DNA from: Paenibacillus caseinilyticus
GTDB lineage: Bacteria > Bacillota > Bacilli > Paenibacillales > NBRC-103111
NCBI RefSeq assembly: GCF_027533645.1
Contig: NZ_JAQAGY010000034.1
Span: 1-59,948, forward strand
Direction of reading: 5' to 3'
DNA length: 59,948 nt
The translations under genes were made by a program, and so were the position numbers. Shown piece by piece: positions 7,133-14,395 of the stretch (the first letter of the stretch is position 1; each line of letters begins with the position of its first letter). The notes beneath the pieces were generated by a model, which was not told where the DNA came from, did no database searches, and saw only the letters and a list, made by a program, of their open reading frames with translations.

Positions 7133-7825
7133 TTATTTATGCAATCCGCATTCCGTTTTTTCAAAACCAGCCCAACGTCCAGCTCTAGGATCTTCTCCGA
7201 CAGCAACCTGGCGTGTGCAGTGTTCACAGCCGATGCTTGGATAATTCATGTCATGCAGCGGGTTATAAATGATGTTGTTATTACGGATATAATCCCACAC
7301 ATCTTCCGATGTCCAGCTCGCGAGGGGATTAAATTTAACCAGACCAAACTTCACATCATATTCTACTTTTTTCGCGTTCGCCCGTGTTGGTGCCTGATCG
7401 CGGCGAATACCTGTAAACCATGCATCATAATTTTTCAAAATATCCGTCAGAGGATCCACCTTACGGATATTACAGCAATCTGTCGGGGATGTTTTCCATA
7501 ACTCCTCGCCATGCTTCAATGCCTGCTCTTCCAAAGTTAATTTAGGGAGCACTTGTACAAATTGCATTCCATAATGCTGTTGAAGACGGTCGCGTGTTTC
7601 ATATGTTTCTTTAAAATGCACGTTCGTATCAAGGTAGAAGATATCGGTTTTGGGGCTTACCTTCTGGAGCATGTCGACGAGAACTACGTCTTCAGCCCCG
7701 AAACTACAGGCGAGTGTGATATTGGGAAATCTTTCTACCGCCCAGGCTAAAAGTGCTTCTGGAGTCTGATCTTCAAATTCTTGGGCAGCTTGATTAATCA
7801 GCGCTTCTTTTTCAAATAAATTCAT
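7133..7825 (-). CDS. cysH: Assimilatory APS/PAPS reductase CysH (iron-sulfur type)
   Basis: This 230-residue enzyme reduces sulfate activated as APS or PAPS to sulfite with thioredoxin. The PAPS-reductase core has the nucleotide-binding SFGAEDVVL loop (41-49), the LDTNVHF motif (65-71) and GIRRDQAPTRA (139-149). Catalytic Cys226 lies in the C-terminal ECGLHK. Cys117-Cys118 together with Cys200 and Cys203 form the four-cysteine set that binds a [4Fe-4S] cluster, the mark of the APS-reducing group. No APS kinase (cysC) is next to it, which also suggests direct APS reduction. It is the first gene of cysH-sat, with a GGAGG SD and a very strong promoter. Confidence 0.94.
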   Translation of the reverse strand: MNLFEKEALINQAAQEFEDQTPEALLAWAVERFPNITLACSFGAEDVVLVDMLQKVSPKTDIFYLDTNVHFKETYETRDRLQQHYGMQFVQVLPKLTLEEQALKHGEELWKTSPTDCCNIRKVDPLTDILKNYDAWFTGIRRDQAPTRANAKKVEYDVKFGLVKFNPLASWTSEDVWDYIRNNNIIYNPLHDMNYPSIGCEHCTRQVAVGEDPRAGRWAGFEKTECGLHK

Positions 7826-7882
7826 TGTTATTTACCTCCCGATCTTTAATTCCGAGTATGATAATGTGTTTTATGATATTTG

Positions 7883-7923
7883 ATTCTAATTATAATGATG
7901 GGCCACTTTTTGTCAATTAGAAT
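7883..7923 (-). promoter_or_regulatory. cysH-sat promoter framed by a 9-bp inverted repeat
   Basis: The minus strand carries TTGACA (7911-7916), a 16-bp spacer and TATAAT (7889-7894), both consensus. The perfect inverted repeat ATTCTAATT (7915-7923) and AATTAGAAT (7883-7891) overlaps both hexamers, its centres 32 bp apart, about three helical turns. A repressor such as CymR or another sulfur regulator is plausible but unproven. Confidence 0.8.
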
Positions 7924-7973
7924 TTTTCGCTGGGCTTTATCCCTATCTTATTATTGGTAATCCTATTCGGTGA

Positions 7974-8009
7974 AAACAAAAAACCCTTTTCGTATAACCG
8001 AAAAGGGTT
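7974..8009 (-). terminator. Rho-independent terminator of rplM-rpsI
   Basis: The minus strand has an 11-bp stem (AACCCTTTTCG/CGAAAAGGGTT) followed by six T residues and a further T-rich stretch, 13 nt after the rpsI stop. Confidence 0.92.
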
Positions 8010-8022
8010 CTGAGTATAAATC

Positions 8023-8415
8023 TTAACGCTTGGAGAACTGAGGAGCGCGGCGAGCAGCCTTGAGGCCGTACTTCTTACGCTCTTTCATACGAGGGTCACG
8101 AGTCAGGAATCCCGCTTTTTTCAGGGCGCCACGGAACTCAGGGTCAGCCTTAAGCAATGCACGGGAGATACCGTGACGAATAGCTCCTGCTTGACCAGTA
8201 ATACCACCGCCGTGTGCCAGAACAAGAATGTCGTATTTCGTTACAGTCTCAGTCAGGTTAAGCGGTTGTTTTACGATCAGCTTCAGGGTCTCCAGACCGA
8301 AATACTCATCCAATTCACGCTTGTTGATAACGATACGGCCTTCGCCCGGTACGAGACGTACACGTGCTACAGAGTGCTTACGACGGCCGGTGCCATAATA
8401 TTGAACTTGTGCCAC
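8023..8415 (-). CDS. rpsI: 30S ribosomal protein S9 (uS9)
   Basis: This 130-residue protein has the full S9 family length. It starts YYGTGRRKHSVARVRL, contains LAHGGGITGQAGAIRHGISRAL in the middle and ends in the basic QFSKR tail that reaches the P-site tRNA anticodon stem. An SD with GGAGG precedes the ATG. It follows rplM by 19 nt in the usual rplM-rpsI pair and ends in a strong terminator. Confidence 0.98.
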   Translation of the reverse strand: MAQVQYYGTGRRKHSVARVRLVPGEGRIVINKRELDEYFGLETLKLIVKQPLNLTETVTKYDILVLAHGGGITGQAGAIRHGISRALLKADPEFRGALKKAGFLTRDPRMKERKKYGLKAARRAPQFSKR

Positions 8416-8434
8416 AAGACAATCCTCCCTTTAA

Positions 8435-8872
8435 TTAACCGCGAAGTTCCCAAACTACTGGTTGTTGTGCTTGATGCGGATGCTCCGCACCTGCGTATAC
8501 TTTAAGCTTCAGCTTGATGCGATTACCAAGACGGTTCTTTGGAAGCATGCCGTGGATAGCAAGTTCAAGCATACGCTCCGGCTTATTCTTCAGCATGTCT
8601 GCAGCAGACGTAACCTTCAGACCGCCTGGGTGCAAGGAGTGACGATAGTACATTTTGTTCTGCATTTTCTTCCCTGTGAGAACAATCTTCTCAGCATTGA
8701 TGATGACTACGAAGTCGCCAGCATCAACATGCGGAGTGAATTCAGGCTTGTGTTTGCCACGAAGGATGCTTGCAGCTTCACTGGCCAGACGTCCAAGCGT
8801 CTTATCGGTAGCATCAATGATGTACCATTTGCGTTCTACTTCATTTGGCTTCGCCATATATGTGGTACGCAT
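8435..8872 (-). CDS. rplM: 50S ribosomal protein L13 (uL13)
   Basis: This 145-residue protein starts at the ATG at 8872 (MRTTYMAKPNEVERKWYIID), which has AGGAGG nine bases upstream; the ATG at 8914 would add 14 residues not seen in the family. Conserved pieces are DATDKTLGRLAS, LRGKHKPEFTPHVDAGDFVV, YYRHSLHPGG and the HGMLPKNRLG segment. L13 is an early-assembly 50S protein. The gene is preceded by a SigA promoter and a structured leader of about 130 nt consistent with autoregulation. Confidence 0.98.
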   Translation of the reverse strand: MRTTYMAKPNEVERKWYIIDATDKTLGRLASEAASILRGKHKPEFTPHVDAGDFVVIINAEKIVLTGKKMQNKMYYRHSLHPGGLKVTSAADMLKNKPERMLELAIHGMLPKNRLGNRIKLKLKVYAGAEHPHQAQQPVVWELRG

Positions 8873-9000
8873 GTAAATGTTCCTCCTAGAATCTATCTTC
8901 GGTTCCATTATCAAACATGAGTTAGGTTAGGTATTACGTTGTACTGCTTTGGCAGCATTTCAAGACCCGGGGCCGTGGGATAGCCAATCAAGAAACACCA
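8873..9000 (-). ncRNA. Structured rplM-rpsI leader, probable L13 leader RNA
   Basis: About 128 nt separate the predicted transcription start from the rplM ATG. The RNA contains GATTGGCTATCCCACGG, GCTGCCAAAGCAG-type pairing (CTGC/GCAG) and AACGTAATACCTAACC before the SD. Firmicute rplM operons commonly carry an L13 autoregulatory leader at this position. The assignment rests on position and partial resemblance only. Confidence 0.5.
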
Positions 9001-9006
9001 AAGATA

Positions 9007-9035
9007 ATTATACTATACTTTAGAGAACTTTTCAA
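9007..9035 (-). promoter_or_regulatory. SigA promoter of rplM-rpsI
   Basis: TTGAAA (9030-9035) and TATAAT (9007-9012) lie 17 bp apart on the minus strand. The -35 overlaps the stop codon of truA, so truA and rplM are separately transcribable. Confidence 0.8.
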
Positions 9036-9808
9036 GACATTCGCACGGCTTCACCATAAAAAACTTCCCATAGCATCAGGCCATGTGCCATAGCCGTTGG
9101 CCCTGCCTTGGATCGGTTCCGGGCCGCAAGAATATCCCCGATGGCCGAGCTGGTCCGCTTTCCTTCTCCGACCTCCAGGATGGTGCCGACGATAATTCTA
9201 ACCATATTATAGAGAAACCCATTACCCGTCACATAAAAATGAATAGCATACGATTGAAGCTCTTCATCTAGTGGTTCACATTCCAATCTCGCTTCGTAAA
9301 TGGTACGAACATGAGTAGGAGATGCGGTCCGCGTGGAACAATAAGACGTAAAATCGTGTTCACCGACTAAATGCAATAAACCTTCCCTCATTCTCTCCAC
9401 ATCTAAAGCAGCGGGATGATGAAGTTCATATTGTCGTTTGAAAGGATCAAGCAGCCTTCCGCATCGAACGGTATACCGATATGTCTTACGTTTCGCAGAA
9501 CGCCGGGCATGGAAGTTCAAAGGAACCTCTTGGGCACGCCATACTACAATATCATTCGGGAGCCGCGAGTTCATTGCATGGCACCAGCGATCAATTGGAA
9601 TGTTAGATTCCGTATGTACGTTGATGACCTGTCCTCTGGCATGAACACCTGCATCCGTCCGACCTGAAGAAGTCAACTTCACTTTTTCTCCCGTAAGATA
9701 GAGTATGGCCTCTTCCAACTGGTCTTGTACCGTATTATGTTCAGGCTGAGTCTGGAACCCATGGTAAGCTGTCCCATCATAGCTGATACTCATGCTTATG
9801 TTTCTCAA
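9032..9808 (-). CDS. truA: tRNA pseudouridine(38-40) synthase TruA
   Basis: This is a 258-residue enzyme when started at the TTG at 9808 (LRNISMSISYDGTAYHGFQ), which has GGAGG seven bases upstream; longer in-frame starts lack family support. TruA isomerises uridines 38-40 in the anticodon arm of tRNAs. The catalytic Asp52 is in SSGRTDAGVHA, and other conserved parts are SYDGTAYHGFQ, FHARRSAKRKTYRY and NGFLYNMVRIIVGTI. It follows rplQ across a 94-nt gap with a terminator-like hairpin. In B. subtilis the three ecf transporter genes lie in this gap; they are absent here. Confidence 0.96.
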   Translation of the reverse strand: MRNISMSISYDGTAYHGFQTQPEHNTVQDQLEEAILYLTGEKVKLTSSGRTDAGVHARGQVINVHTESNIPIDRWCHAMNSRLPNDIVVWRAQEVPLNFHARRSAKRKTYRYTVRCGRLLDPFKRQYELHHPAALDVERMREGLLHLVGEHDFTSYCSTRTASPTHVRTIYEARLECEPLDEELQSYAIHFYVTGNGFLYNMVRIIVGTILEVGEGKRTSSAIGDILAARNRSKAGPTAMAHGLMLWEVFYGEAVRMS

Positions 9809-9839
9809 GGCCTGTCCTCCATACATTAATCCAAAAGTA

Positions 9840-9887
9840 CAAGAAAAAAAGGGTTTCATCAGAATCGTTAGATCCCGTCCACCCTTT
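9840..9887 (-). terminator. Terminator-like hairpin at the end of the ribosomal superoperon
   Basis: On the minus strand AAAGGGT (9881-9887) can pair with ACCCTTT (9848-9854) across a 26-nt loop, followed by a T-run and CTTG. It lies between rplQ and truA. The loop is long, so termination may be partial. Confidence 0.5.
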
Positions 9888-9902
9888 CCCATCCTTTTCT
9901 CT

Positions 9903-10268
9903 TTAAGCGCGGTCTACCAGTTCGAGGTAAACCATAGGTGCAGCATCGCCGCGGCGAGGACCCAGCTTCAAGATCCGAGTGTAACCGCCTTGACGCTCCG
10001 CGTAACGTGGAGCCAGATCAGCAAAAAGCTTCTGAATGGCGTCTTGGTTCTCGTTAGCTGCCTCACGACGTACGAAAGATGCTACTTGACGGCGCGCATG
10101 CAGATCCCCACGCTTTGCCAGAGTAATCAGTTTTTCAGCGATCGAGCGAAGTTCTTTCGCTTTCGCTTCAGTCGTTTGAATACGTTCATGTATGAACAAG
10201 TCTGTTACCAGGTCACGAAACAAAGCTTTACGTGCGCTGGAATCACGACCCAACTTTTGGTATGCCAT
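9903..10268 (-). CDS. rplQ: 50S ribosomal protein L17 (bL17)
   Basis: This 121-residue protein has the normal bacterial length. It begins YQKLGRDSSARKALFRDLVTDL and includes the ELRSIAEKLITLAKRGDLHARRQV helix region, ending with YTRILKLGPRRGDAAPMVYLELV. L17 sits near the peptide exit tunnel. The ATG has GGAGG ten bases upstream. It is the last gene of the alpha operon, 54 nt downstream of rpoA. Confidence 0.98.
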   Translation of the reverse strand: MAYQKLGRDSSARKALFRDLVTDLFIHERIQTTEAKAKELRSIAEKLITLAKRGDLHARRQVASFVRREAANENQDAIQKLFADLAPRYAERQGGYTRILKLGPRRGDAAPMVYLELVDRA

Positions 10269-10322
10269 GTGTGTGCAACCTCCTTCTGCTTAATGGTGAG
10301 AGGGCACGCATACTTGTGGATG

Positions 10323-11267
10323 CTAGTCTTCCATTCTGAGGCCAAGACCAAGCTCTTCGAGCTTCTCTTGTACTTCTTCAAGAGATTTGCGTCCCAAATT
10401 GCGGACCTTCATCATATCTTCTTCCGTTTTTGTAATCAATTCTTGAACCGTGTTGATACCCGCACGCTTCAAACAGTTGTAGGAACGAACAGAAAGATCC
10501 AACTCCTCGATCGTCATCTCAAGGACCTTCTCTTTTTTGTCTTCTTCCTTCTCTACCATGATCTCCGCATCTTTTGCTTCATCGGTCAGACCGACAAACA
10601 GCATCAAATGCTCCGTGAGGATCTTGGCGCCTAAGCTGACGGCTTCTTCTGGACGAATACTCCCATCAGACCAAACTTCGAGAGTCAACTTGTCATAGTT
10701 GGTCACTTGACCCACACGGGTATTCTCTACGCTGTAATTGACACGGGTAATCGGAGTATAGATCGAATCGATCGGAATCACGCCGATCGGCTGATCCTCT
10801 TTTTTGTTCTTGTCTGCCGATACATATCCCCGGCCGCGGTTCGCATGAATTCTCATGTGAAGTCTGGAGTCGGAGGATAGGGTAGCAATGTGCAGATCCG
10901 GATTTAAGATCTCCACATCACTATCACCACGAATATCGCCAGCCACAACAGCCCCTTCACCCTCAGCATCAATCTCAAGAACCTTCTCCTCATCGGAGTG
11001 GATCTTGAGCGACAAGCCCTTCAGGTTTAGGATAATCTCCGTAACATCTTCCATGACCCCTGGAATCGTGGAAAACTCGTGCAGAACCCCATCGATCTGC
11101 ACGGAAGTTACTGCTGCTCCGGGCAGAGACGATAGCAAGATTCTGCGTAGCGAGTTACCGAGCGTAGTTCCGTAGCCTCTTTCGAGGGGCTCTACGACAA
11201 ATTTGCCATAAGAGCCGTCTTCACTCAATGATACGGTTTCTATTTTCGGCTTTTCGATTTCGATCAA
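10323..11267 (-). CDS. rpoA: DNA-directed RNA polymerase subunit alpha
   Basis: This 314-residue protein starts at TTG with GGAGGG seven bases upstream. The N-terminal domain (about 1-228) nucleates polymerase assembly and carries LERGYGTTLGNSLRRILLSS and VTSVQIDGVLHEFSTIPGV. The C-terminal domain (about 245-314) binds UP-element DNA and activators, with LELSVRSYNCL-like and RNLGRKSLEEVQEKLEELGL helices. The linker is acidic and Lys-rich. It sits between rpsK and rplQ as in all Bacillales. An upstream gap of 127 nt holds possible alternative hairpins. Confidence 0.98.
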   Translation of the reverse strand: MIEIEKPKIETVSLSEDGSYGKFVVEPLERGYGTTLGNSLRRILLSSLPGAAVTSVQIDGVLHEFSTIPGVMEDVTEIILNLKGLSLKIHSDEEKVLEIDAEGEGAVVAGDIRGDSDVEILNPDLHIATLSSDSRLHMRIHANRGRGYVSADKNKKEDQPIGVIPIDSIYTPITRVNYSVENTRVGQVTNYDKLTLEVWSDGSIRPEEAVSLGAKILTEHLMLFVGLTDEAKDAEIMVEKEEDKKEKVLEMTIEELDLSVRSYNCLKRAGINTVQELITKTEEDMMKVRNLGRKSLEEVQEKLEELGLGLRMED

Positions 11268-11297
11268 GGTTTAACCCTCCTTCAAACGTCGTTTCCC

Positions 11298-11364
11298 TTT
11301 GGATAACTTAAGACGTATAGAACGCGCAGTATGCCTATCCAAATAGTATTCACACCTTTTGGAT
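11298..11364 (-). promoter_or_regulatory. Possible alternative hairpins in the rpoA leader
   Basis: Within the 127-nt rpsK-rpoA gap the minus strand has ATCCAAA (11358-11364), TTTGGAT (11337-11343) and again ATCCAAA (11298-11304). The central copy can pair with either neighbour but not both. A switch in rpoA expression is possible; pairing is short and nothing proves it. Confidence 0.3.
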
Positions 11365-11394
11365 ATTTATACCACCCAGCTTAGAGATCCTAAA

Positions 11395-11790
11395 TTAGAC
11401 ACGACGGCGTTTCGGAGGACGGCATCCGTTATGAGGAATAGGGGTTACGTCTTTAATCAGGTTGACTTCCAAACCTGCTGCTTGCAGCGAACGAATTGCT
11501 GCTTCGCGACCTGCGCCCGGTCCTTTAACCATAACTTCAACTGCTTTCATACCATGTTCCATTGCAGCCTTGGCAGCAGACTCAGCAGCCATTTGCGCAG
11601 CAAATGGAGTGCTTTTACGGGAGCCTTTGAAGCCCAGGTTACCGGCACTTGCCCAAGAGATGGCATTGCCATGTGGATCCGTAATAGTAACGATGGTATT
11701 GTTGAATGTGGAGCGGATATGCGCAACGCCAGAGTCGATGTTTTTCCGGTCACGGCGTTTCGTACGTACGACTTTTTTAGGTTTAGCCAT
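11395..11790 (-). CDS. rpsK: 30S ribosomal protein S11 (uS11)
   Basis: This 131-residue protein begins with a basic arm (AKPKKVVRTKRRDRKNI) and contains the family core HIRSTFNNTIVTITDPHGNAISWASAG and GPGAGREAAIRSLQAAGLEV, ending PHNGCRPPKRRRV. S11 lies on the 30S platform near the mRNA exit. The ATG follows GGAGGG by nine bases. It is 19 nt after rpsM in the infA-rpmJ-rpsM-rpsK-rpoA-rplQ group. Confidence 0.98.
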   Translation of the reverse strand: MAKPKKVVRTKRRDRKNIDSGVAHIRSTFNNTIVTITDPHGNAISWASAGNLGFKGSRKSTPFAAQMAAESAAKAAMEHGMKAVEVMVKGPGAGREAAIRSLQAAGLEVNLIKDVTPIPHNGCRPPKRRRV

Positions 11791-11809
11791 TTAGATGTTC
11801 CCTCCTTTA

Positions 11810-12178
11810 CTATTTCTTTTTATTAGCTACAGTACGACGAGGACCTTTGCGCGTACGAGCGTTTGTCTTAGTGCGCTGACCGCGAACAGGCAGGCCACGA
11901 CGATGGCGAACTCCACGGTAGCAACCGATCTCGATCAGACGCTTGATGTTCAGGGAAATCTCACGACGCAGGTCGCCTTCAACCTTCAGGGTTTTGTCGA
12001 TCACATCACGGATTTTGCTTACTTCATCTTCTGTCAGATCGCGAACGCGAGTGCTTGCGTCGATACCTGTTTCTGCTACGATTTTTTGAGCCGTAGTGTT
12101 ACCGATACCGAAAATGTAAGTCAAAGCGATGACTACTCGTTTGTCACGAGGCAAGTCTACACCAGCAATACGTGCCAT
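11810..12178 (-). CDS. rpsM: 30S ribosomal protein S13 (uS13)
   Basis: This 122-residue protein has the family start ARIAGVDLPRDKRVVIALTYIFGIG, the helix-hairpin-helix-like middle and the basic tail LPVRGQRTKTNARTRKGPRRTVANKK that contacts tRNA and bridges to the 50S subunit. The ATG is 16 nt after the rpmJ stop with an SD containing GGAGG. Confidence 0.98.
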   Translation of the reverse strand: MARIAGVDLPRDKRVVIALTYIFGIGNTTAQKIVAETGIDASTRVRDLTEDEVSKIRDVIDKTLKVEGDLRREISLNIKRLIEIGCYRGVRHRRGLPVRGQRTKTNARTRKGPRRTVANKKK

Positions 12179-12194
12179 TTAACTCAGCACCTCC

Positions 12195-12308
12195 TTAGCC
12201 TTGTTTTTGTTTGTGTTTCGGGTTTTCGCAGATTACCATAACGTTCCCTTTGCGGCGAATGACTTTGCATTTTTCGCAAATCGGCTTGACCGATGGTCTT
12301 ACCTTCAT
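12195..12308 (-). CDS. rpmJ: 50S ribosomal protein L36 (bL36), zinc-binding form
   Basis: This very short gene encodes 37 residues beginning MKVRPSVKPICEKCKVIRRK. The ATG at 12306-12308 has GGAGG about eight bases upstream and the TAA is at 12195-12197. The zinc ligands Cys11, Cys14, Cys27 and His32 are all present, so this is the zinc-containing form rather than the zinc-free replacement form. It lies between infA and rpsM, the conserved place in Bacillales. Confidence 0.97.
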   Translation of the reverse strand: MKVRPSVKPICEKCKVIRRKGNVMVICENPKHKQKQG

Positions 12309-12366
12309 GGTGGTTACCTCCTCAAAGTTTGCGGGAGCAAACTACTTCATAAACGTTACTAACGAT

Positions 12367-12585
12367 TTATTTAAAACGATAGGTTATACGGCCTCTGGTT
12401 AAATCATATGGAGAGAGTTCCACTGTCACTTTATCTCCGGGCAGGATCCGGATAAAGTGCATCCTGATTTTCCCTGATACATGAGCAAGTATCTTATGGC
12501 CGTTCTCCAGTTCCACCTTAAACATTGCATTCGGAAGAGGTTCAATCACTGTACCTTCAACTTCAATCACATCTTCTTTGGCCAC
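12367..12585 (-). CDS. infA: Translation initiation factor IF-1
   Basis: This 72-residue OB-fold protein is almost identical in pattern to B. subtilis IF-1 (AKEDVIEVEGTVIEPLPNAM, then NGHKILAHVSGKIRMHFIRI). The GTG at 12585 is chosen because AGGAG lies seven bases before it and the family length is 72; the ATG six bases earlier is too close to the SD. IF-1 occupies the 30S A site during initiation. It follows the KOW-domain gene. Confidence 0.97.
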   Translation of the reverse strand: MAKEDVIEVEGTVIEPLPNAMFKVELENGHKILAHVSGKIRMHFIRILPGDKVTVELSPYDLTRGRITYRFK

Positions 12586-12611
12586 AGTCATTCTCCTTTC
12601 TCTTTTGCTTC

Positions 12612-12896
12612 TTAGGATGATGGTTCGACATATTTGTTCAGTGCAAACCGCAACTTGCCGTTCGTTACACGACCGCTGGAGCGGATGCTATCAGACACTT
12701 CCGTACTAAACACAGGCAAAAGCTCAAGATGAATCAAGTTCTTCTTCTTCGGTTCATCGAACTTCCGTTTGCTGCCGTCAGCGATCCACACGTATCGTTG
12801 GTCTACGACGCCGATTATGACGGCATGCTTCCCGGTATCCTGTCCCCGAATTACTCTGACGATCTGTCCGATCTGAGGCAATAGAGAACTCGCCAT
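12612..12896 (-). CDS. KOW-domain RNA-binding protein (L14e-like, YbzG-type)
   Basis: This 94-residue protein has an N-terminal KOW-like segment (QIGQIVRVIRGQDTGKHAVI, residues 8-27) followed by YVWIADGSKRKF and a basic stretch PKKKNLIHLELL. It resembles the small L14e/L6e/L27e-like protein encoded between map and infA in Bacillales (YbzG in B. subtilis). KOW motifs bind rRNA, so a ribosome-associated role is inferred, not shown. The ATG has only a weak SD and lies nine nt after the map stop, which suggests translational coupling. Confidence 0.85.
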   Translation of the reverse strand: MASSLLPQIGQIVRVIRGQDTGKHAVIIGVVDQRYVWIADGSKRKFDEPKKKNLIHLELLPVFSTEVSDSIRSSGRVTNGKLRFALNKYVEPSS

Positions 12897-12905
12897 ACTC
12901 TGAAT

Positions 12906-13658
12906 CTACGATTGAATACGCGTCAAAATCTCGTATCCATCCGCCGTAATCGCTATGGTATGCTCGAAGTGAGCGCACAATGTGCCATCCACTGTGACAA
13001 CCGTCCAATTATCTTCGAGGGTTTTTACATATCGTTCACCCACGTTAACCATTGGCTCGATTGCAAGTACCATACCCGGCCTTAGCCGCGGACCGCGATC
13101 CGGCACGCCGTAGTTCGGAATCTGTGGTTCTTCGTGAAGCTCGGTTCCAATGCCATGACCTACATATTCGCGAACAACTGAAAAACCTTCATCTTCAATC
13201 ACTTTCTGAATGGCATGGGAGATGGTATACAGACGTACATCCGGCTTGGCTTCCGCCAGTCCAGCGTACAAAGAACGTTCCGATACTTCCAGCAACTTGC
13301 GAGCAGTATCCGAAATCGTCCCCACACCATACGTCCAAGCCGAATCCCCGTGATATCCCTTGTACTGAGCGCCGATATCAATGCTGATGATGTCACCATC
13401 CTTCAGCTTTCTCTGACCAGGTATGCCATGAACCAATTCATCGTTAACCGAAGCGCAGATACTTCCGGAGAATCCGTTATAGCCTTTGAAAGAGGGGATT
13501 GCGCCCTGACTGCGAATATAGTCTTCTGCGATCTGATCGAGCTCTTTCGTTGTAATATCGGGCTGAATGGACTGCTTGAGCAGACGATGCGTTTCGGCTA
13601 CTATGCGGCCAGCCTCCCGCATCAATTCCAATTCAGCTGCAGACTTACAAATGATCAT
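12906..13658 (-). CDS. map: Methionine aminopeptidase, type I
   Basis: This 250-residue enzyme removes the N-terminal methionine from new proteins. The five metal ligands of the pita-bread fold are visible in DIGAQYKGYHGDSAW (two Asp), VGHGIGTELHEEP (His), LAIEPMVN (Glu) and FEHTIAITADG (Glu). There is no N-terminal extension, so it is type Ia. Its ATG overlaps the adk stop by one base (TAATG), indicating translational coupling within secY-adk-map. Confidence 0.97.
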   Translation of the reverse strand: MIICKSAAELELMREAGRIVAETHRLLKQSIQPDITTKELDQIAEDYIRSQGAIPSFKGYNGFSGSICASVNDELVHGIPGQRKLKDGDIISIDIGAQYKGYHGDSAWTYGVGTISDTARKLLEVSERSLYAGLAEAKPDVRLYTISHAIQKVIEDEGFSVVREYVGHGIGTELHEEPQIPNYGVPDRGPRLRPGMVLAIEPMVNVGERYVKTLEDNWTVVTVDGTLCAHFEHTIAITADGYEILTRIQS

Positions 13659-14308
13659 TACGCTTGCCCTCGCAATAGTGAACTGATTTGTGCAGTGACC
13701 GTATTAATTTCTTGCTCACCGTTAACCTCACGCAATATTCCTTTGTTACGGTAGTACTCAAGCAGTGGAGCGGTTTTATTGATATACTCGTCCAAACGAG
13801 TCCCTACTTTTTCCTCGGTGTCATCCGAGCGCTGATACAACTCACCAGAACACTTGTCACAAACATTCTCACGTGCAGGAGGGTTAAACAAGATATGATA
13901 CGTCGCACCGCAGGATCTGCAGATTCGACGCCCGGTCAGACGTGCAAGCAGCAGATTCCGATCTACACTTAAGTTAACGACATGTTCAATGGATTTATCC
14001 ATGGATGCGCCGATTTCATCTAGCGCCTCTGCCTGGGATATGGTTCTCGGAAACCCATCGAGCAAAAATCCTTTATTGCAGTCAGGCTGCTGGAGACGTT
14101 CGCGGACAATGCCAATGGTGATCTCATCCGGAACAAGCAAGCCTTGATCCACATATTTCTTTGCTTCCACACCTAACGCTGTTTCTTGCTTCATCGCGAG
14201 TCGGAAAGCATCCCCTGTGGAAATATGCGGAATCTGAAACTCATCAACGATTCTTTCCGCCTGAGTGCCTTTGCCGGCGCCAGGAGGGCCCATAAAGATG
14301 ATATTCAC
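13658..14308 (-). CDS. adk: Adenylate kinase, zinc-LID form
   Basis: This 216-residue enzyme interconverts ATP plus AMP and two ADP. The GTG at 14308 (VNIIFMGPPGAGKG) is preceded by GGAGG at eight bases and gives the family start; the longer frame from 14332 is not needed. The P-loop is GPPGAGKGT (7-15), followed by the NMP-binding HISTGDAFR and the DGFPRT motif. The LID carries four cysteines (CRSCG and CDKCSG), typical of zinc-binding Gram-positive Adk. It lies between secY and map. Confidence 0.97.
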   Translation of the reverse strand: MNIIFMGPPGAGKGTQAERIVDEFQIPHISTGDAFRLAMKQETALGVEAKKYVDQGLLVPDEITIGIVRERLQQPDCNKGFLLDGFPRTISQAEALDEIGASMDKSIEHVVNLSVDRNLLLARLTGRRICRSCGATYHILFNPPARENVCDKCSGELYQRSDDTEEKVGTRLDEYINKTAPLLEYYRNKGILREVNGEQEINTVTAQISSLLRGQA

Positions 14309-14395
14309 CGCGACTTCCTCCCCCACAATCACCCATAGATGCTAACAGCACAATAGGTGCCGATAGCTAACAAGTTAACTACCAGTACCTATTTG

